The notes: a model not told the origin generated them from the letters alone. A stretch of DNA of 64,000 nt from Terrirhizobium terrae (GCF_030323265.1 NZ_CP104990.1:62001-126000), one strand, 5' to 3'. Counted from the first letter of the stretch, positions 28,587 to 39,931 are shown. Program-made: numbers and translations.

Positions 28587-28766
28587 CTTAATCTCCTGAT
28601 GCGCGCTAAAGGGGAGCCTTGAAGCGCGTCTGTCGAGCTATTGGAATTGTTCGGCAAATGGCGTCGACAACTCTTCGCCTTCCGATGACAGGAAGGTAGT
28701 GTCCTGGCTCGTAGCGAAGAAGCCGCTCGTTATGGAGACATTATCCACCCGTATGGATGGTCGCAT

Positions 28767-29681
28767 TCATGCAATGCGCCTGGCGTCGATGCCCTCGAAT
28801 AGTTTGGCCGCCCAGTCCGAAAATGCGCGCAATCGAGAGTTCGGGAACCTGTTGGCAGGGTAAACCAGGTGAAGGACATGGTTGTCCGGTTTCCAATCCG
28901 GCAGGAGTGGTACAAGTACGCCATCTTCTATGCGCGGTCTTGCCAGGAAGCCGAAGCTCTGACCTATTCCAAGGCCAGCCATCAGCGCATTGAGATGTGC
29001 GGTGCTCTCATTGACCGAGATGCCGTCGGAAGATGGAACATATTCTGTCTTCTCGTCGCCGCGCCGGAAGCGCAACGGAAACCGTTTTCCCGACAAGGCC
29101 GAGAAATAGCTGACCACCCTGTGCGCCTGAATATCGTCAGGGTGCGTCGGCAAGTCTCGGCCTTTGAGATATGCGGGAGCGGCACAGAGCACGTAGTCGA
29201 GTTCGCACAACTTCCGTGCCTTCATGGTGGAGTCCGGCAGCAAACCGCCGCGAATGACGCAATCGATACCTTCGCCGACCAGATCTGCTGATCGATCGCT
29301 GACGCCAAGTATGAGATCGATATCGGGATACTGAAGTTGAAACTCCGAGAGCGCAGGGATGAGGATTTCGTTTGCCAGTATGGATCCAATGTCCACCCTA
29401 AGCTTTCCCTTAGGACTGCTGCGCGAACCAGCGACCGAACCATCCATGTCGTTGAGGTCAGCAAGTAGACGAAGAGCGCGCTCGTGGTAGATGACGCCTT
29501 CCGTCGTCATGGTTACCGAGCGGGTGGTTCTTTCGATGAGCTTTATCCCGAGATGGGTCTCAAGATCCTGGACCAGCTTGCTCACAGATGATCGGGGCAG
29601 ATTCATTGTGTCTGCGGCTTTTGCAAACGATCCGGCTTCGGCTACGCGAACAAAGGTTCGTATGGCGAGAATTTGATCCAA
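28767..29681 (-). CDS. LysR-family regulator
   Basis: 304 residues. N-terminal winged helix: FVRVAEAGSFAKAADTMNLP then RSSVSKLVQDLETHLGIKLI. The C-terminal LysR substrate domain has LRVDIGSILANEILIPALSE and GLGIGQSFGFLARPRIEDGV. It is divergent from paoABC, with 278 bases between, and upstream of the SDR on the same strand. It is a candidate aldehyde-responsive regulator of either or both; LysR regulators usually control the divergent gene. Confidence 0.85.
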   Translation of the reverse strand: MDQILAIRTFVRVAEAGSFAKAADTMNLPRSSVSKLVQDLETHLGIKLIERTTRSVTMTTEGVIYHERALRLLADLNDMDGSVAGSRSSPKGKLRVDIGSILANEILIPALSEFQLQYPDIDLILGVSDRSADLVGEGIDCVIRGGLLPDSTMKARKLCELDYVLCAAPAYLKGRDLPTHPDDIQAHRVVSYFSALSGKRFPLRFRRGDEKTEYVPSSDGISVNESTAHLNALMAGLGIGQSFGFLARPRIEDGVLVPLLPDWKPDNHVLHLVYPANRFPNSRLRAFSDWAAKLFEGIDARRIA

Positions 29682-29959
29682 TTGGTGACCCGGCTGATCG
29701 AAATGTTAGGAGCACTATAGCGAGGTCATTGCCGATGGACATGAATGTTCTTGCGCTCGCGTTTATAATTTTGCTCGTCTTCGCAAAATCGCTCCAAGTT
29801 ATTTCCTGACCAAAGCCGCTGCAACGCAGCTATTCATGAACCGGATCGATAGGGCCTAGCACGTAGCAGGCCTAATCTTGATACGCCTTAGCCCTACTTC
29901 AGGCGTTCTCTCAGTCGCAGCTTCCGAAGCGGCGGCTCACGCCCGTTCTCAAGCACGAA

Positions 29960-30610
29960 GTGGAGGCCAAGATAGCGCAAATCCATCATCTCGAAATTTC
30001 CAGGCGGGGCTTGCTTATCTCGTCAGCCGCGACAGTTGCGTTGACAGGAGCCGCATCCGGTGGTGCGGCAAAAGAAAATTCAGGTCGGTCAATGGCACAG
30101 ACATCTACCATTTCCTTGAAGGTCAACGGCGAGACGTGTGATCTCGCCATCGACAATCGCACAACCTTACTCGATGCCCTGCGCGAGCACCTGCATCTTA
30201 CCGGAACCAAGAAAGGCTGCGATCACGGCCAGTGTGGCGCCTGTACGGTGATGGTTGGTGGCCGCCGGATCAATTCCTGTCTGACGCTCGCCGTCATGCA
30301 CGATGGCGACGAGGTGACGACGATCGAGGGTCTTGGCCAACCTGGCAATATGCACCCGATGCAGGCGGCCTTCGTCAGGCACGATGGCTTCCAATGCGGA
30401 TACTGTACCCCCGGACAGATCTGTTCATCGGTGGCGATGCTCGAGGAAATCAAGGCAAATATCCCGAGCCACGTCACCGGAAACCTCACCACCCAGACAA
30501 CGATCTCCGAAGCTGAAATCCGCGAACGCATGAGCGGCAATATCTGTCGCTGCGGTGCCTATTCGAACATTGTCGAGGCCATTGTCGAAGCTGCGGGGAC
30601 ACGAGCATGA
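29960..30610 (+). CDS. paoA: PaoA, [2Fe-2S] subunit of periplasmic aldehyde oxidoreductase
   Basis: 216 residues starting with GTG. A twin-arginine signal, [19 protein letters not shown], precedes the two [2Fe-2S] domains: [11 protein letters not shown] for the plant-type cluster and [12 protein letters not shown] with [10 protein letters not shown] for the xanthine-dehydrogenase-type cluster. Close in pattern to E. coli PaoA (YagT), including [20 protein letters not shown] and [19 protein letters not shown]. It passes electrons within the heterotrimer and carries it to the periplasm by Tat. It overlaps paoB by 4 bases (ATGA). Confidence 0.93.
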   Translation: MEAKIAQIHHLEISRRGLLISSAATVALTGAASGGAAKENSGRSMAQTSTISLKVNGETCDLAIDNRTTLLDALREHLHLTGTKKGCDHGQCGACTVMVGGRRINSCLTLAVMHDGDEVTTIEGLGQPGNMHPMQAAFVRHDGFQCGYCTPGQICSSVAMLEEIKANIPSHVTGNLTTQTTISEAEIRERMSGNICRCGAYSNIVEAIVEAAGTRA

Positions 30611-31556
30611 AAGCCTTCACGTATGAGCGCGCATCATCAATCGAAACGGCGGTAAAATCAGCTGCGACCAATCCGAACGTCAAGTTCATCGCCGGCGGCA
30701 CGAACCTTCTCGATCTGATGAAGCTGGAAATCGAAACCCCGACGCATCTGATCGATGTCAACGGCCTGGGGCTGGACAAGATCGAAGCGACGCCGGCCGG
30801 TGGGCTGAGGATCGGCGGCCTTGTACGCAACACCGATCTAGCCGCTCATGAAATCGTCCGGCGCGACTATGGTCTGCTGTCGCGAGCGTTGCTCGCCGGC
30901 GCATCGGGGCAGCTTCGCAACAAGGCGACGACGGCCGGAAACCTCCTCCAGCGCACCCGCTGTCCCTATTTCTACGATACTGCCCAGCCATGCAACAAAA
31001 GGCAGCCGGGCAGCGGCTGTTCCGCCCTTGGTGGCTTCAGCCGCCAGTTGGGCGTGGTCGGGGTCAGCGATGCCTGCATTGCCACGCATCCCAGCGACAT
31101 GGCGGTCGCAATGCGGGTTCTCGATGCGGTCGTGGAGACCGTACAGGCCGATGGAAGTGAACGATCCATCAAGATCGGGGAGTTTTACCGCTTGCCGGGT
31201 GACCAACCCCATATCGAAACAGTGCTTGAGGCAGGCGAATTCATCAAGGCGGTCACACTTCCGCCTCCGATGGGCGGTCGGCACATCTATCGGAAAGTCC
31301 GCGATCGGGCGTCCTATGCCTTTGCGCTGGTCTCCGTTGGTGCCGTGATCCAGCCCGATGGTGAAGGCAGGATGGCGGTCGGCGGTGTCGCGCACAAACC
31401 CTGGCGGGTTGAGGAGGCGGACGCTGCCTTGTCCAGGGGGCGAAGGCTGCGAGCGCCATCCTGCTCGCCGATGCCCGCCCGACCGAGCAGAACAAGTTCA
31501 AGATCGATCTCGTCGAGCGCACGCTTGATGCGGTGATAAGAGAAGCAAGGGGTTGA
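30607..31556 (+). CDS. paoB: PaoB, FAD subunit of periplasmic aldehyde oxidoreductase (frame broken at 31436-31440)
   Basis: 316 residues after adding one G. FAD-binding motifs are [18 protein letters not shown] and [20 protein letters not shown]. The Cys-rich loop [20 protein letters not shown] is typical of PaoB, which holds an extra [4Fe-4S] cluster. The frame fails at a G5 run; with G6 it continues [20 protein letters not shown] to a TGA at 31554-31556, 3 bases before paoC, restoring normal family length and operon spacing. Without the correction the C-terminus is nonsense. Confidence 0.87.
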
Positions 31557-31559
31557 GCC

Positions 31560-33764
31560 ATGAAGTTCGAAACACCCGCGAAAACCAACCCTATCGACAA
31601 CCTCAAAGTGGTTGGGCAGCCCATCCATCGTATCGATGGCGAGTTGAAGACGACAGGCCGGGCGATCTATGCCTATGAGTGGCATGATCCCCATATGAAA
31701 TATGCCTATGGCTATCCGGTCGGGTCGGCTATCGCAAAGGGTCGGGTCAAGTCGATGGATGTGGCGGCCGCCGAGAATGCGCCCGGTGTTTTGGCTGTCG
31801 TCACAACGCTCTCTGTCGGGGAGCTGCAAAAAGGTCAGTACAATACTGCCAAGCTATTCGGTGGCGACGAGATCCAGCACTACCATCAGGCGATAGCGGT
31901 TGTCGTAGCCGAAACCTTCGAGCAGGCCCGTGCCGCAGCAAGTCTCGTCAAGGTCGAGTATGAAGAGGCAAATGGCGTGTTCGATCTTGCCGGCGCGCGC
32001 AGCGATGCAATCAAGCCGAAAGATGCCGGCGGCGCACCGCCGGACACGGCAATTGGCGATTTCGAGGGCACGTTCCGCTCGGCCGAAATCACTCTGGACG
32101 AAACCTATACGACCCCCGATCAGTCGCACGCGATGATGGAGCCTCACGCCTCGATTGCTGCATGGGATGGTGGCGAGCTGACGCTTTGGACATCAAGCCA
32201 GATGATCGATTGGTGGCGGTCGGATCTTGCGGCAACTCTCGGCATCGACAAGGACAAGGTGCATCTGATGTCGCCGTTCATCGGCGGCGGCTTCGGCGGC
32301 AAGCTGTTCTTGCGGGCGGATGCAGTACTTGCAGCATTCGGAGCCAAGGCGGCCGGCCGTCCGGTCAAGGTTGCTCTGCCACGCCCGTTTATCGCCAATA
32401 ACACCACTCACCGTCCGGCAACGATCCAGCGCATCAGGATCGGTGCAACCAGGGACGGCAAAATTACTGCGATCGGTCACGAAAGCTGGTCCGGGGATCT
32501 TGCCGGCGGGGGACCGGAAGCGGCTGTGCTGCAGACCAGGCTGCTCTATGCCGGTGAAAATCGCATGACGGCCCTGCGTCTGGCGGAACTGAACCTTCCG
32601 GAAGGCAATGCCATGCGGGCGCCTGGCGAAGCGCCAGGCTTGATGGCGCTCGAGATCGCCATAGATGAACTGGCCGAAAAACTCGGTATCGACCCGATCG
32701 AGTTTCGAATTCTCAATGATACGCAGGTCGATCCCGAGAAGCCCGAAAGACCATTCTCTCAGCGCAATCTCATCGGCTGCCTCAGGCTGGGCGCTGAGCG
32801 TTTCGGCTGGAACAGTCGCGGCAAGGTGGGCTCTAGACGGGAGGGCGATTGGTTGATCGGCATGGGCGTTGCTGCCGGCTTCCGAAACAATCTCGTCATG
32901 CCGTCCGGCGCCCGTGTCCGGCTGAGCAGCGATGGTGCCGTAACCGTCGAGACCGATATGACGGACATCGGCACCGGCAGCTACACGATCATTGCCCAGA
33001 CCGCAGCGGAGATGATGGGTGTGAGCCTCGATAAGGTCGGCGTCCAGCTCGGGGATTCCCGGTTCCCGATCTCGGCGGGATCCGGTGGTCAGTTCGGTGC
33101 GAACTCCGCAACATCGGGTGTTTATGCAGCCTGCGTCAAGTTGCGCGAAGCAGTGGCCAAGAGGCTTGGTTTCAACTCCGCCGACGTTGTGTTTGAAAAC
33201 GGCGAGGTCCGGTCGGGAAACCGTTCGGTGCCGCTTGCCGAAGCTGTTGGCCCGGAAGAACTCGTCGGCGAAGATACGATGGAATGGGGTGATCTGACCG
33301 ATACCTATCAGCAATCGACCTTCGGCGGCCATTTCGTCGAGGTTGGCGTCGATATAGCCACCGGAGAAACGCGCATTCGACGCATGTTGGCCGTATGTGC
33401 AGCCGGCCGGATCATCAATCCGATCACCTCGCGCAGTCAGGTGATCGGAGCGATGACGATGGGGGCAGGACTGGCTCTCTCTGAGGAACTGGCCGTCGAT
33501 ACGCGGCGTGGATTCTTCGTGAACCATGACCTCGCCGGTTACGAGGTGCCCGTACATGCCGACATTCCTCATCAGGACGTCATCTTCCTGGATGAGACGG
33601 ATCCGATGTCGTCGCCGATGAAGGCAAAGGGTATCGGCGAGCTTGGTCTGTGCGGCGTCTCTGCCGCGATTGCCAACGCGATCTACAACGCGACAGGTGT
33701 GAGGGTGCGGCATTATCCGATCACACTCGACAAGGTGATCAGCGGTTTGCCGAAGGTCGCCTGA
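31560..33764 (+). CDS. paoC: PaoC, molybdenum-binding subunit of periplasmic aldehyde oxidoreductase
   Basis: 734 residues of the xanthine-oxidase molybdopterin family. Visible motifs are FIGGGFGGKLFLRADAVLAA, NAMRAPGEAPGLMALEIAID (cofactor contact loop), GSGGQFGANSATSGVYAACV and the C-terminal KGIGELGLCGVSAAIANAIY, which contains the catalytic Glu (GIGELG). It oxidises aldehydes, including aromatic ones, to acids; in E. coli the homologue detoxifies aldehydes in the periplasm. It depends on MCD cofactor and on a PaoD/XdhC-type chaperone, which is not in this window. No own signal; it would be piggy-back exported with PaoA. Confidence 0.93.
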   Translation: MKFETPAKTNPIDNLKVVGQPIHRIDGELKTTGRAIYAYEWHDPHMKYAYGYPVGSAIAKGRVKSMDVAAAENAPGVLAVVTTLSVGELQKGQYNTAKLFGGDEIQHYHQAIAVVVAETFEQARAAASLVKVEYEEANGVFDLAGARSDAIKPKDAGGAPPDTAIGDFEGTFRSAEITLDETYTTPDQSHAMMEPHASIAAWDGGELTLWTSSQMIDWWRSDLAATLGIDKDKVHLMSPFIGGGFGGKLFLRADAVLAAFGAKAAGRPVKVALPRPFIANNTTHRPATIQRIRIGATRDGKITAIGHESWSGDLAGGGPEAAVLQTRLLYAGENRMTALRLAELNLPEGNAMRAPGEAPGLMALEIAIDELAEKLGIDPIEFRILNDTQVDPEKPERPFSQRNLIGCLRLGAERFGWNSRGKVGSRREGDWLIGMGVAAGFRNNLVMPSGARVRLSSDGAVTVETDMTDIGTGSYTIIAQTAAEMMGVSLDKVGVQLGDSRFPISAGSGGQFGANSATSGVYAACVKLREAVAKRLGFNSADVVFENGEVRSGNRSVPLAEAVGPEELVGEDTMEWGDLTDTYQQSTFGGHFVEVGVDIATGETRIRRMLAVCAAGRIINPITSRSQVIGAMTMGAGLALSEELAVDTRRGFFVNHDLAGYEVPVHADIPHQDVIFLDETDPMSSPMKAKGIGELGLCGVSAAIANAIYNATGVRVRHYPITLDKVISGLPKVA

Positions 33765-33978
33765 CCGCGGAGGGTGGCGGCCATCCTAGGCCGTCACCGC
33801 AGCCTTTTGCTGCGAGCACCGATGCGGCGCGCAACGCTCAACGATTGTCCGACGACCTAAAACTCGGTTCTCGACGCCGTTGACCGACCAGCGCGCACGG
33901 AAAGCAGCTGAAAGTATATGTTTCTCTGTATCGTGAAATCCGATATGCATGCATGATTATGATATGCAGGTTTTCACC

Positions 33979-34908
33979 ATGAACCAGAAATTCCTCGTTA
34001 TAGATCCAGAGAAAGACTTGGCCGCGATCAAGGGCGTATCTTCCTTGCCCCGCATTAAGCTATTGAAAGAGCTGTCGAAACGGCCAGGCCTGAACATCAA
34101 TGATCTGGCGCAGGCTGCAAATCTACCCCAATCTTCCGTCTCCACACACCTGCAGGTGCTGGAGAAGGCAGGGCTGGTGCGTATCGAAGTGCAAAAGGCG
34201 CGCAAGGGCAACCAGAAAATCTGCTTCGCCATCTATGACGAACTGATCGTCACCTTTCAGCCGAAGACGCAGGAACTGGCATCCGATCTGATCGAGGTGT
34301 CGATGCCGCTAGGGCTTTATACAAATAATGCCGTCACGGCACCCTGCGGCATCTGCTCGACGGAGGGTATCATCGGTCTTCTCGATGTTCCGGAAACCTT
34401 CATGGATCCCGAACGGATGAAGACGAACCTGCTCTGGTTCACCAGCGGCTTTGTCGAATACCAGTTTCCGAACAATGCCAAGCTGCGCGGCGATGCGATC
34501 GAGGCGGTTGAAATTGTTATGGAAGTCAGCTCGGAAGTGCCGGGGACGCTGTCCAATTGGCCATCCGATATCATGCTGTCCATCAATGGGCACGAGATCG
34601 GTGTATGGACGTCGCCGGGTGATTTCGGCGACCGGCGCGGCACCTATACGCCCGGCTGGTGGAAGCTTAAAGGTTCGCAATACGGCATGCTCAAGACATG
34701 GTCGGTGACAGAGGCCGGTACCTATGTGGACGGGCTTAAGATCTCCGATGTGACGACATCGCATCTGTCCCTCGACGATCACCGGTCGATCCGCGTGCGC
34801 ATCGAGGTCAAGGCCGAAGGCAAGCATCCCGGCGGTCTCAACATCTTCGGGAAAGGTTTTGGAAACTACGACCAGGACCTGCTGCTGCGCCTGAAAACAA
34901 GGCGATAA
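33979..34908 (+). CDS. ArsR-type winged-helix regulator with large C-terminal domain
   Basis: 309 residues. The N-terminal HTH reads LPRIKLLKELSKRPGLNIND, LAQAANLPQSSVSTHLQVLE and a wing VRIEVQKARKGNQKIC. It is followed by about 220 residues of beta-rich sequence not found in ordinary ArsR proteins, including PCGICSTEGIIGLLD, INGHEIGVWTSPGDFGDRRG and TYTPGWWKLKGSQYGML. The C-terminal part probably binds a sugar, since the gene directly precedes the arabinofuranosidase operon on the same strand; that is inference. An upstream ATG at 33949 is possible. AT-rich inverted repeats lie before both this gene and the next. Confidence 0.78.
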   Translation: MNQKFLVIDPEKDLAAIKGVSSLPRIKLLKELSKRPGLNINDLAQAANLPQSSVSTHLQVLEKAGLVRIEVQKARKGNQKICFAIYDELIVTFQPKTQELASDLIEVSMPLGLYTNNAVTAPCGICSTEGIIGLLDVPETFMDPERMKTNLLWFTSGFVEYQFPNNAKLRGDAIEAVEIVMEVSSEVPGTLSNWPSDIMLSINGHEIGVWTSPGDFGDRRGTYTPGWWKLKGSQYGMLKTWSVTEAGTYVDGLKISDVTTSHLSLDDHRSIRVRIEVKAEGKHPGGLNIFGKGFGNYDQDLLLRLKTRR

Positions 34909-35006
34909 GTCCTATTTTTGAGCCGCGCGGTGCCGGTTTTTGCTGCGGTGCGTCACAATTTCCCCATTGACATCACTGGGTATCTCTCGTGAGTATATCG
35001 AAAAAT

Positions 35007-35020
35007 ACGATTTATATCGT
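35007..35020. promoter_or_regulatory. AT-rich inverted repeat upstream of the GH51 operon
   Basis: ACGATTTATATCGT within a longer AAAAATACGAT...ATCGTTTTT near-palindrome, 30 bases before the GH51 start. A related TATCG...CGATA pair lies upstream of the ArsR-type gene (about 33930-33945), so both may be its operators. Confidence 0.45.
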
Positions 35021-35049
35021 TTTTGTGATTGCTTCTGGGAGGAATGAGC

Positions 35050-36561
<1,512 letters not shown>

Positions 36562-36570
36562 GGCGGCACG

Positions 36571-37641
36571 ATGGGTATCACCATACGCAATGTCAGCAAA
36601 AGTTTCGGTTCCGTCGGCGTCATTCACGATGTCAGCATGGATATTCCGACCGGCGACTTCGCCGTCTTCGTCGGGCCCTCCGGCTGCGGAAAATCGACGC
36701 TGCTGCGGATGATCGCGGGGCTCGAGGATACGAGCGCCGGGACGATCTCGATCGAGGGACGGGACGTGACCGAGGTCGAGCCCGCCCAGCGCGAGGTCGC
36801 CATGGTCTTTCAATCCTATGCGCTCTATCCGCATCTGACCGTCTACGAGAACATGGCCTTTTCGCTGAAGCTGAAGAAGACGCCGAAGGCCAGGATCGAC
36901 GAAATGGTGCATGAGGCGGCCCGCATCCTGCACCTGGAGGAACAGTTGAAGAAACGTCCGTCGGAGCTTTCCGGCGGCCAGCGCCAGCGTGTCGCGATCG
37001 GCCGCGCCATCGTGCGCCAGCCGAAGGTGTTTCTGTTCGACGAGCCGCTGTCGAACCTCGATGCGGAACTGCGCGTGCAGATGCGGCTGGAGCTTGCCAA
37101 GCTGCACAAGCAGATCGGCGCGACGATGATTTACGTCACCCATGACCAGGTGGAAGCGATGACGCTCGCCGACCGCATCTTCGTGCTTAAGCGCGGTAAG
37201 CTGCAGCAGGCAGGGCGTCCGCTTCAACTCTATGACGATCCCGACAACCAGTTCGTCGGCGGCTTCATCGGTTCGCCGGCGATGAATTTTCTCGATGGCC
37301 GCGTGGTTGGCCGCGAAGGTGATATGCTGCGTGTGGCGCTCGATGGGCTGGGCCATGAGCTTCTGGCCAGGGTCGCGGGCGGGGTTGCCGATGGTGCCGC
37401 CGTCAAGGTGGGCTTGAGACCCGAACATCTCAACCCGACGGAAGGCGGCTTCCAGGCCGTGGTGGAGATGGAGGAGGATCTCGGCGGCGTGTCCTACCTG
37501 CACGCCCGCCTGCCGACGGGCAAGGAAATCGTGGTGGAAACGCGTGGCCGGCGCGAGAGCCTGGACGGCCGCTCCGTTACGCTTTCGGCCGATGCGCAGG
37601 ACGTGCTTGTCTTTGCAGAGGACGGAAGCCGGCTGCGCTGA
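36571..37641 (+). CDS. sugar ABC transporter ATPase, UgpC/MsmK type
   Basis: 356 residues. Walker A GPSGCGKST, Q-loop VFQSYALYPHLTVYENMAFS, signature ELSGGQRQRVAIGRAI, Walker B VFLFDEPLSNLDAELR, switch VTHDQVEAMTLADR. A C-terminal TOBE/regulatory domain follows (about residues 235-356) with VKVGLRPEHLNPTEGG. It starts 9 bases after the GH51 stop, so it belongs to the same operon, and it powers the arabino-oligosaccharide importer with the two permeases downstream. Confidence 0.92.
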   Translation: MGITIRNVSKSFGSVGVIHDVSMDIPTGDFAVFVGPSGCGKSTLLRMIAGLEDTSAGTISIEGRDVTEVEPAQREVAMVFQSYALYPHLTVYENMAFSLKLKKTPKARIDEMVHEAARILHLEEQLKKRPSELSGGQRQRVAIGRAIVRQPKVFLFDEPLSNLDAELRVQMRLELAKLHKQIGATMIYVTHDQVEAMTLADRIFVLKRGKLQQAGRPLQLYDDPDNQFVGGFIGSPAMNFLDGRVVGREGDMLRVALDGLGHELLARVAGGVADGAAVKVGLRPEHLNPTEGGFQAVVEMEEDLGGVSYLHARLPTGKEIVVETRGRRESLDGRSVTLSADAQDVLVFAEDGSRLR

Positions 37642-37667
37642 CAGGCTGACATGCAGTGACTGAAACC

Positions 37668-37690
37668 GCCGCCATCGGGAGAATGGCGGC
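37668..37690 (+). other. intercistronic hairpin before the sugar-binding protein gene
   Basis: GCCGCCAT (37668-37675) pairs with ATGGCGGC (37683-37690) over a 7-base loop, in the 70-base gap between the ATPase and binding-protein genes. Such hairpins often protect or attenuate mRNA so that binding protein is made in excess. Confidence 0.5.
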
Positions 37691-37711
37691 CTGATCTTTG
37701 GAGGAGATCCG

Positions 37712-38980
37712 ATGCGATACAGAAGACTTCTTGCAGCCGGCGCGATGGCGCTGATGGCGATGCCGGCCCTTGCCCAGGAAAACATCACCTGGTGGGACTT
37801 TTTGAGCGGCGGTGACGGGGTGCGGATGAAGGCCCTGATCAACCGTTTCAACGAGGAACATCCGGATATCAAGATCACCGGCACGACGCTGGAATGGGGC
37901 ATTCCCTACTACACCAAGGTGCGCACGGCAGTCGCGGTCAAGCAGGGGCCGGATATCATGACCTATCATCTGTCCCGCCTGCCGCTGGGGCTTGAGGAAG
38001 GTGCGCTCGACGAGATCACCGACGAGGACCTGAAGAATGCCGGCGTGGCGAAGAGCGATTTCTTCGACGCGGCGGTCGGAGCGGCGACCGGCGACGACGG
38101 CAAGCTTTATGCCGTGCCCTTCGATATCCATTCGATCGTGCTCTATTATAACAAGAAATACCTCGAAGGCTCCCGTTTCCTCGATGCTGACGGCAAGCTG
38201 ACGGGCATTCAGAGCCTCAAGGACTTTGAGGAGGCGATGGCGGCCGCCAAGGAGAAGGGTGCCGAGGCTCCCGTCACCTATGCGACCGGCGATGACGGCG
38301 GTACCTACCGCGTCTTCTATACGCTCCTGCGCCAGCAGGGCGGCGAACTGATCAAGGACGGCCAGGTCCTGCCCGGCGACAGCCTGGAAAAGGCGTCCAA
38401 GGCGATCGAGGTGATGACCAACTGGGGCACAAACGGCTGGCAGCCGGAACAGGCGGCCTATGAGGCCTCGGTTGCGCTCTTCACCTCCGGCAAGTCCGCC
38501 TTCATGCTGAACGGCGTGTGGGAAGTGCCGACCATGGTCGATCTCGCCAAAAAGGGCACGCTGGGCTTCGAATGGGGCGCCGTGCAGGTGCCGAACCTGA
38601 TGGGCACCGCGACCACCTGGGCGGATTCGCACGCCTTCGCCATTCCGAAAGATACCGGCATGTCGCCGGAAAAGCGCAAGGCGGTGATGACCGTGATCGG
38701 CTGGATGGAGAAGAACGCCATCTCCTGGGCCGATGCCGGCCATATCCCGGCCTACAAGCCGGTCGCCGAGAGCGACGACTTCAAGAAAATGGAGCCGAAT
38801 GCGACCTATTCGTCGCTCGCAGACAGCGCCTCCTACGATCCGCGCTCGCCGATCGCAGGGGTTGCTTCGCCCGCCTATGACGCTGCAATCAACGTCATCT
38901 CTCCGGCAATTCACGGCTATGCCGAGCCGATGGCGGCGGCCGAGCAGGCGAAGTCCGACCTTGAAGGCGCGCTGAAATAA
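37712..38980 (+). CDS. sugar ABC transporter substrate-binding protein
   Basis: 422 residues with a Sec signal (MRYRRLLAAGAMALMAMPAL, cleavage after ALA). Family 1 solute-binding features: ITWWDFLSGGDGVRMKALIN, FNEEHPDIKITGTTLEWGI, VPFDIHSIVLYYNKKYLEGS and the C-terminal EQAKSDLEGALK. It is the periplasmic receptor for the oligosaccharide importer, and its place after the GH51 gene suggests arabino-oligosaccharide. GGAGGAG lies 7 bases before the ATG. It is flanked by two GC-rich hairpins. Confidence 0.92.
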   Translation: MRYRRLLAAGAMALMAMPALAQENITWWDFLSGGDGVRMKALINRFNEEHPDIKITGTTLEWGIPYYTKVRTAVAVKQGPDIMTYHLSRLPLGLEEGALDEITDEDLKNAGVAKSDFFDAAVGAATGDDGKLYAVPFDIHSIVLYYNKKYLEGSRFLDADGKLTGIQSLKDFEEAMAAAKEKGAEAPVTYATGDDGGTYRVFYTLLRQQGGELIKDGQVLPGDSLEKASKAIEVMTNWGTNGWQPEQAAYEASVALFTSGKSAFMLNGVWEVPTMVDLAKKGTLGFEWGAVQVPNLMGTATTWADSHAFAIPKDTGMSPEKRKAVMTVIGWMEKNAISWADAGHIPAYKPVAESDDFKKMEPNATYSSLADSASYDPRSPIAGVASPAYDAAINVISPAIHGYAEPMAAAEQAKSDLEGALK

Positions 38981-38988
38981 GATCGCAA

Positions 38989-39019
38989 GGCGGCCGCGTC
39001 TTCGCATGATGCGGCCGCC
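38989..39019 (+). other. intercistronic hairpin after the sugar-binding protein gene
   Basis: GGCGGCCGC (38989-38997) pairs with GCGGCCGCC (39011-39019), 13-base loop, followed by GCTTTT. It lies between the binding-protein and first permease genes and may act as a partial terminator that lowers permease expression. Confidence 0.5.
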
Positions 39020-39046
39020 GCTTTTCGATGTCCGGGAGGTATCCAC

Positions 39047-39931
39047 GTGGCAATGCTGACCAATCGACGCAAGGAAGTCGCCGTGGCTGCGACGCTTGTA
39101 GCGCCGTTCGTGCTAACCTTCGCGCTCGTCTTTCTCTTCCCCGCCATCAGGCTCGTTGAACTCAGCCTGACAAATTCGCCGCTGATCGGACCTGGCGAGT
39201 GGGTAGGGCTCGACAATTTCAAGCGTCTCCTGACCGACAAGCTGTTTCTGACGTCGCTGAAGAACAATGGCTACTTCATTCTCCTGACGGTGATCCCGAC
39301 AACGGCGCTGGCGCTCGGTATCTCGCTGATGATCACGCGGCTCAGGGGATCGCTGCAGGCGCTGGCGCTCGCCATCTTCTTCCTGCCCTATATCCTGCCA
39401 GTCTCGGTCGTTACCCAGATCTGGACCTGGATGCTCGATTTCCAGTTCGGCGTGCTGCAGCCCGTCATCAGCTTCTTCTACGGAAAGCCCGTTCCAGTCT
39501 TCAAGAACCCCTATTGGGTCATGCCGATGGTCGCCATGGTGACGATCTGGTGGACGAACGGCTTCAATGTCCTGCTGTTCATCGCAGGCCTGCGCAACAT
39601 CCCGAAGGATTATTACGAGGCCGCGCAGCTTGACGGCGCGACACGGTTTCAGCTGTTCACCAAGGTCACCTGGCCGCTGCTCTGGCCGGTTACGGCGCTG
39701 GTACTGACATTGCAGCTCATCCTGCAGCTTAAGATCTTCGACCAGGTCTATCTCTTAAGCAGCGGCGGGCCGTTCAACTCGTCCTATGTGCTGCTGCTGA
39801 TGGTCTACCGCGAAGCCTTCCAGCTCAATCACGGCGGCTATGCGTCCGCGATCGCGCTCGTTCTCTTCGTCGTCATTGCCGTGCTTTCGGTGCTGCAGTT
39901 CCAGCTTCTGCGCGCAGGAGGCCGCCGATGA
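39047..39931 (+). CDS. sugar ABC transporter permease, MalF/UgpA type
   Basis: 294 residues, six predicted hydrophobic segments. The EAA loop reads YYEAAQLDGATRFQLFTKVT then WPLLWPV. Conserved start: VAPFVLTFALVFLFPAIRLV. GTG at 39047 is the likely start because GGGAGGT is 6 bases before it; the next ATG (39053) is too far. It overlaps the second permease gene by 4 bases (ATGA). Confidence 0.91.
   Translation: MAMLTNRRKEVAVAATLVAPFVLTFALVFLFPAIRLVELSLTNSPLIGPGEWVGLDNFKRLLTDKLFLTSLKNNGYFILLTVIPTTALALGISLMITRLRGSLQALALAIFFLPYILPVSVVTQIWTWMLDFQFGVLQPVISFFYGKPVPVFKNPYWVMPMVAMVTIWWTNGFNVLLFIAGLRNIPKDYYEAAQLDGATRFQLFTKVTWPLLWPVTALVLTLQLILQLKIFDQVYLLSSGGPFNSSYVLLLMVYREAFQLNHGGYASAIALVLFVVIAVLSVLQFQLLRAGGRR

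Noticed and set aside
32193..33713. A 506-codon minus-strand frame opposite paoC
   Set aside because: It mirrors the codon structure of paoC; the product is His/Asp/Arg-rich with no motif, and paoC itself is unmistakable.
37577..39046. A 489-codon minus-strand frame opposite the sugar-binding protein
   Set aside because: It is a shadow frame; the plus-strand product has a signal peptide and solute-binding features within a coherent operon.
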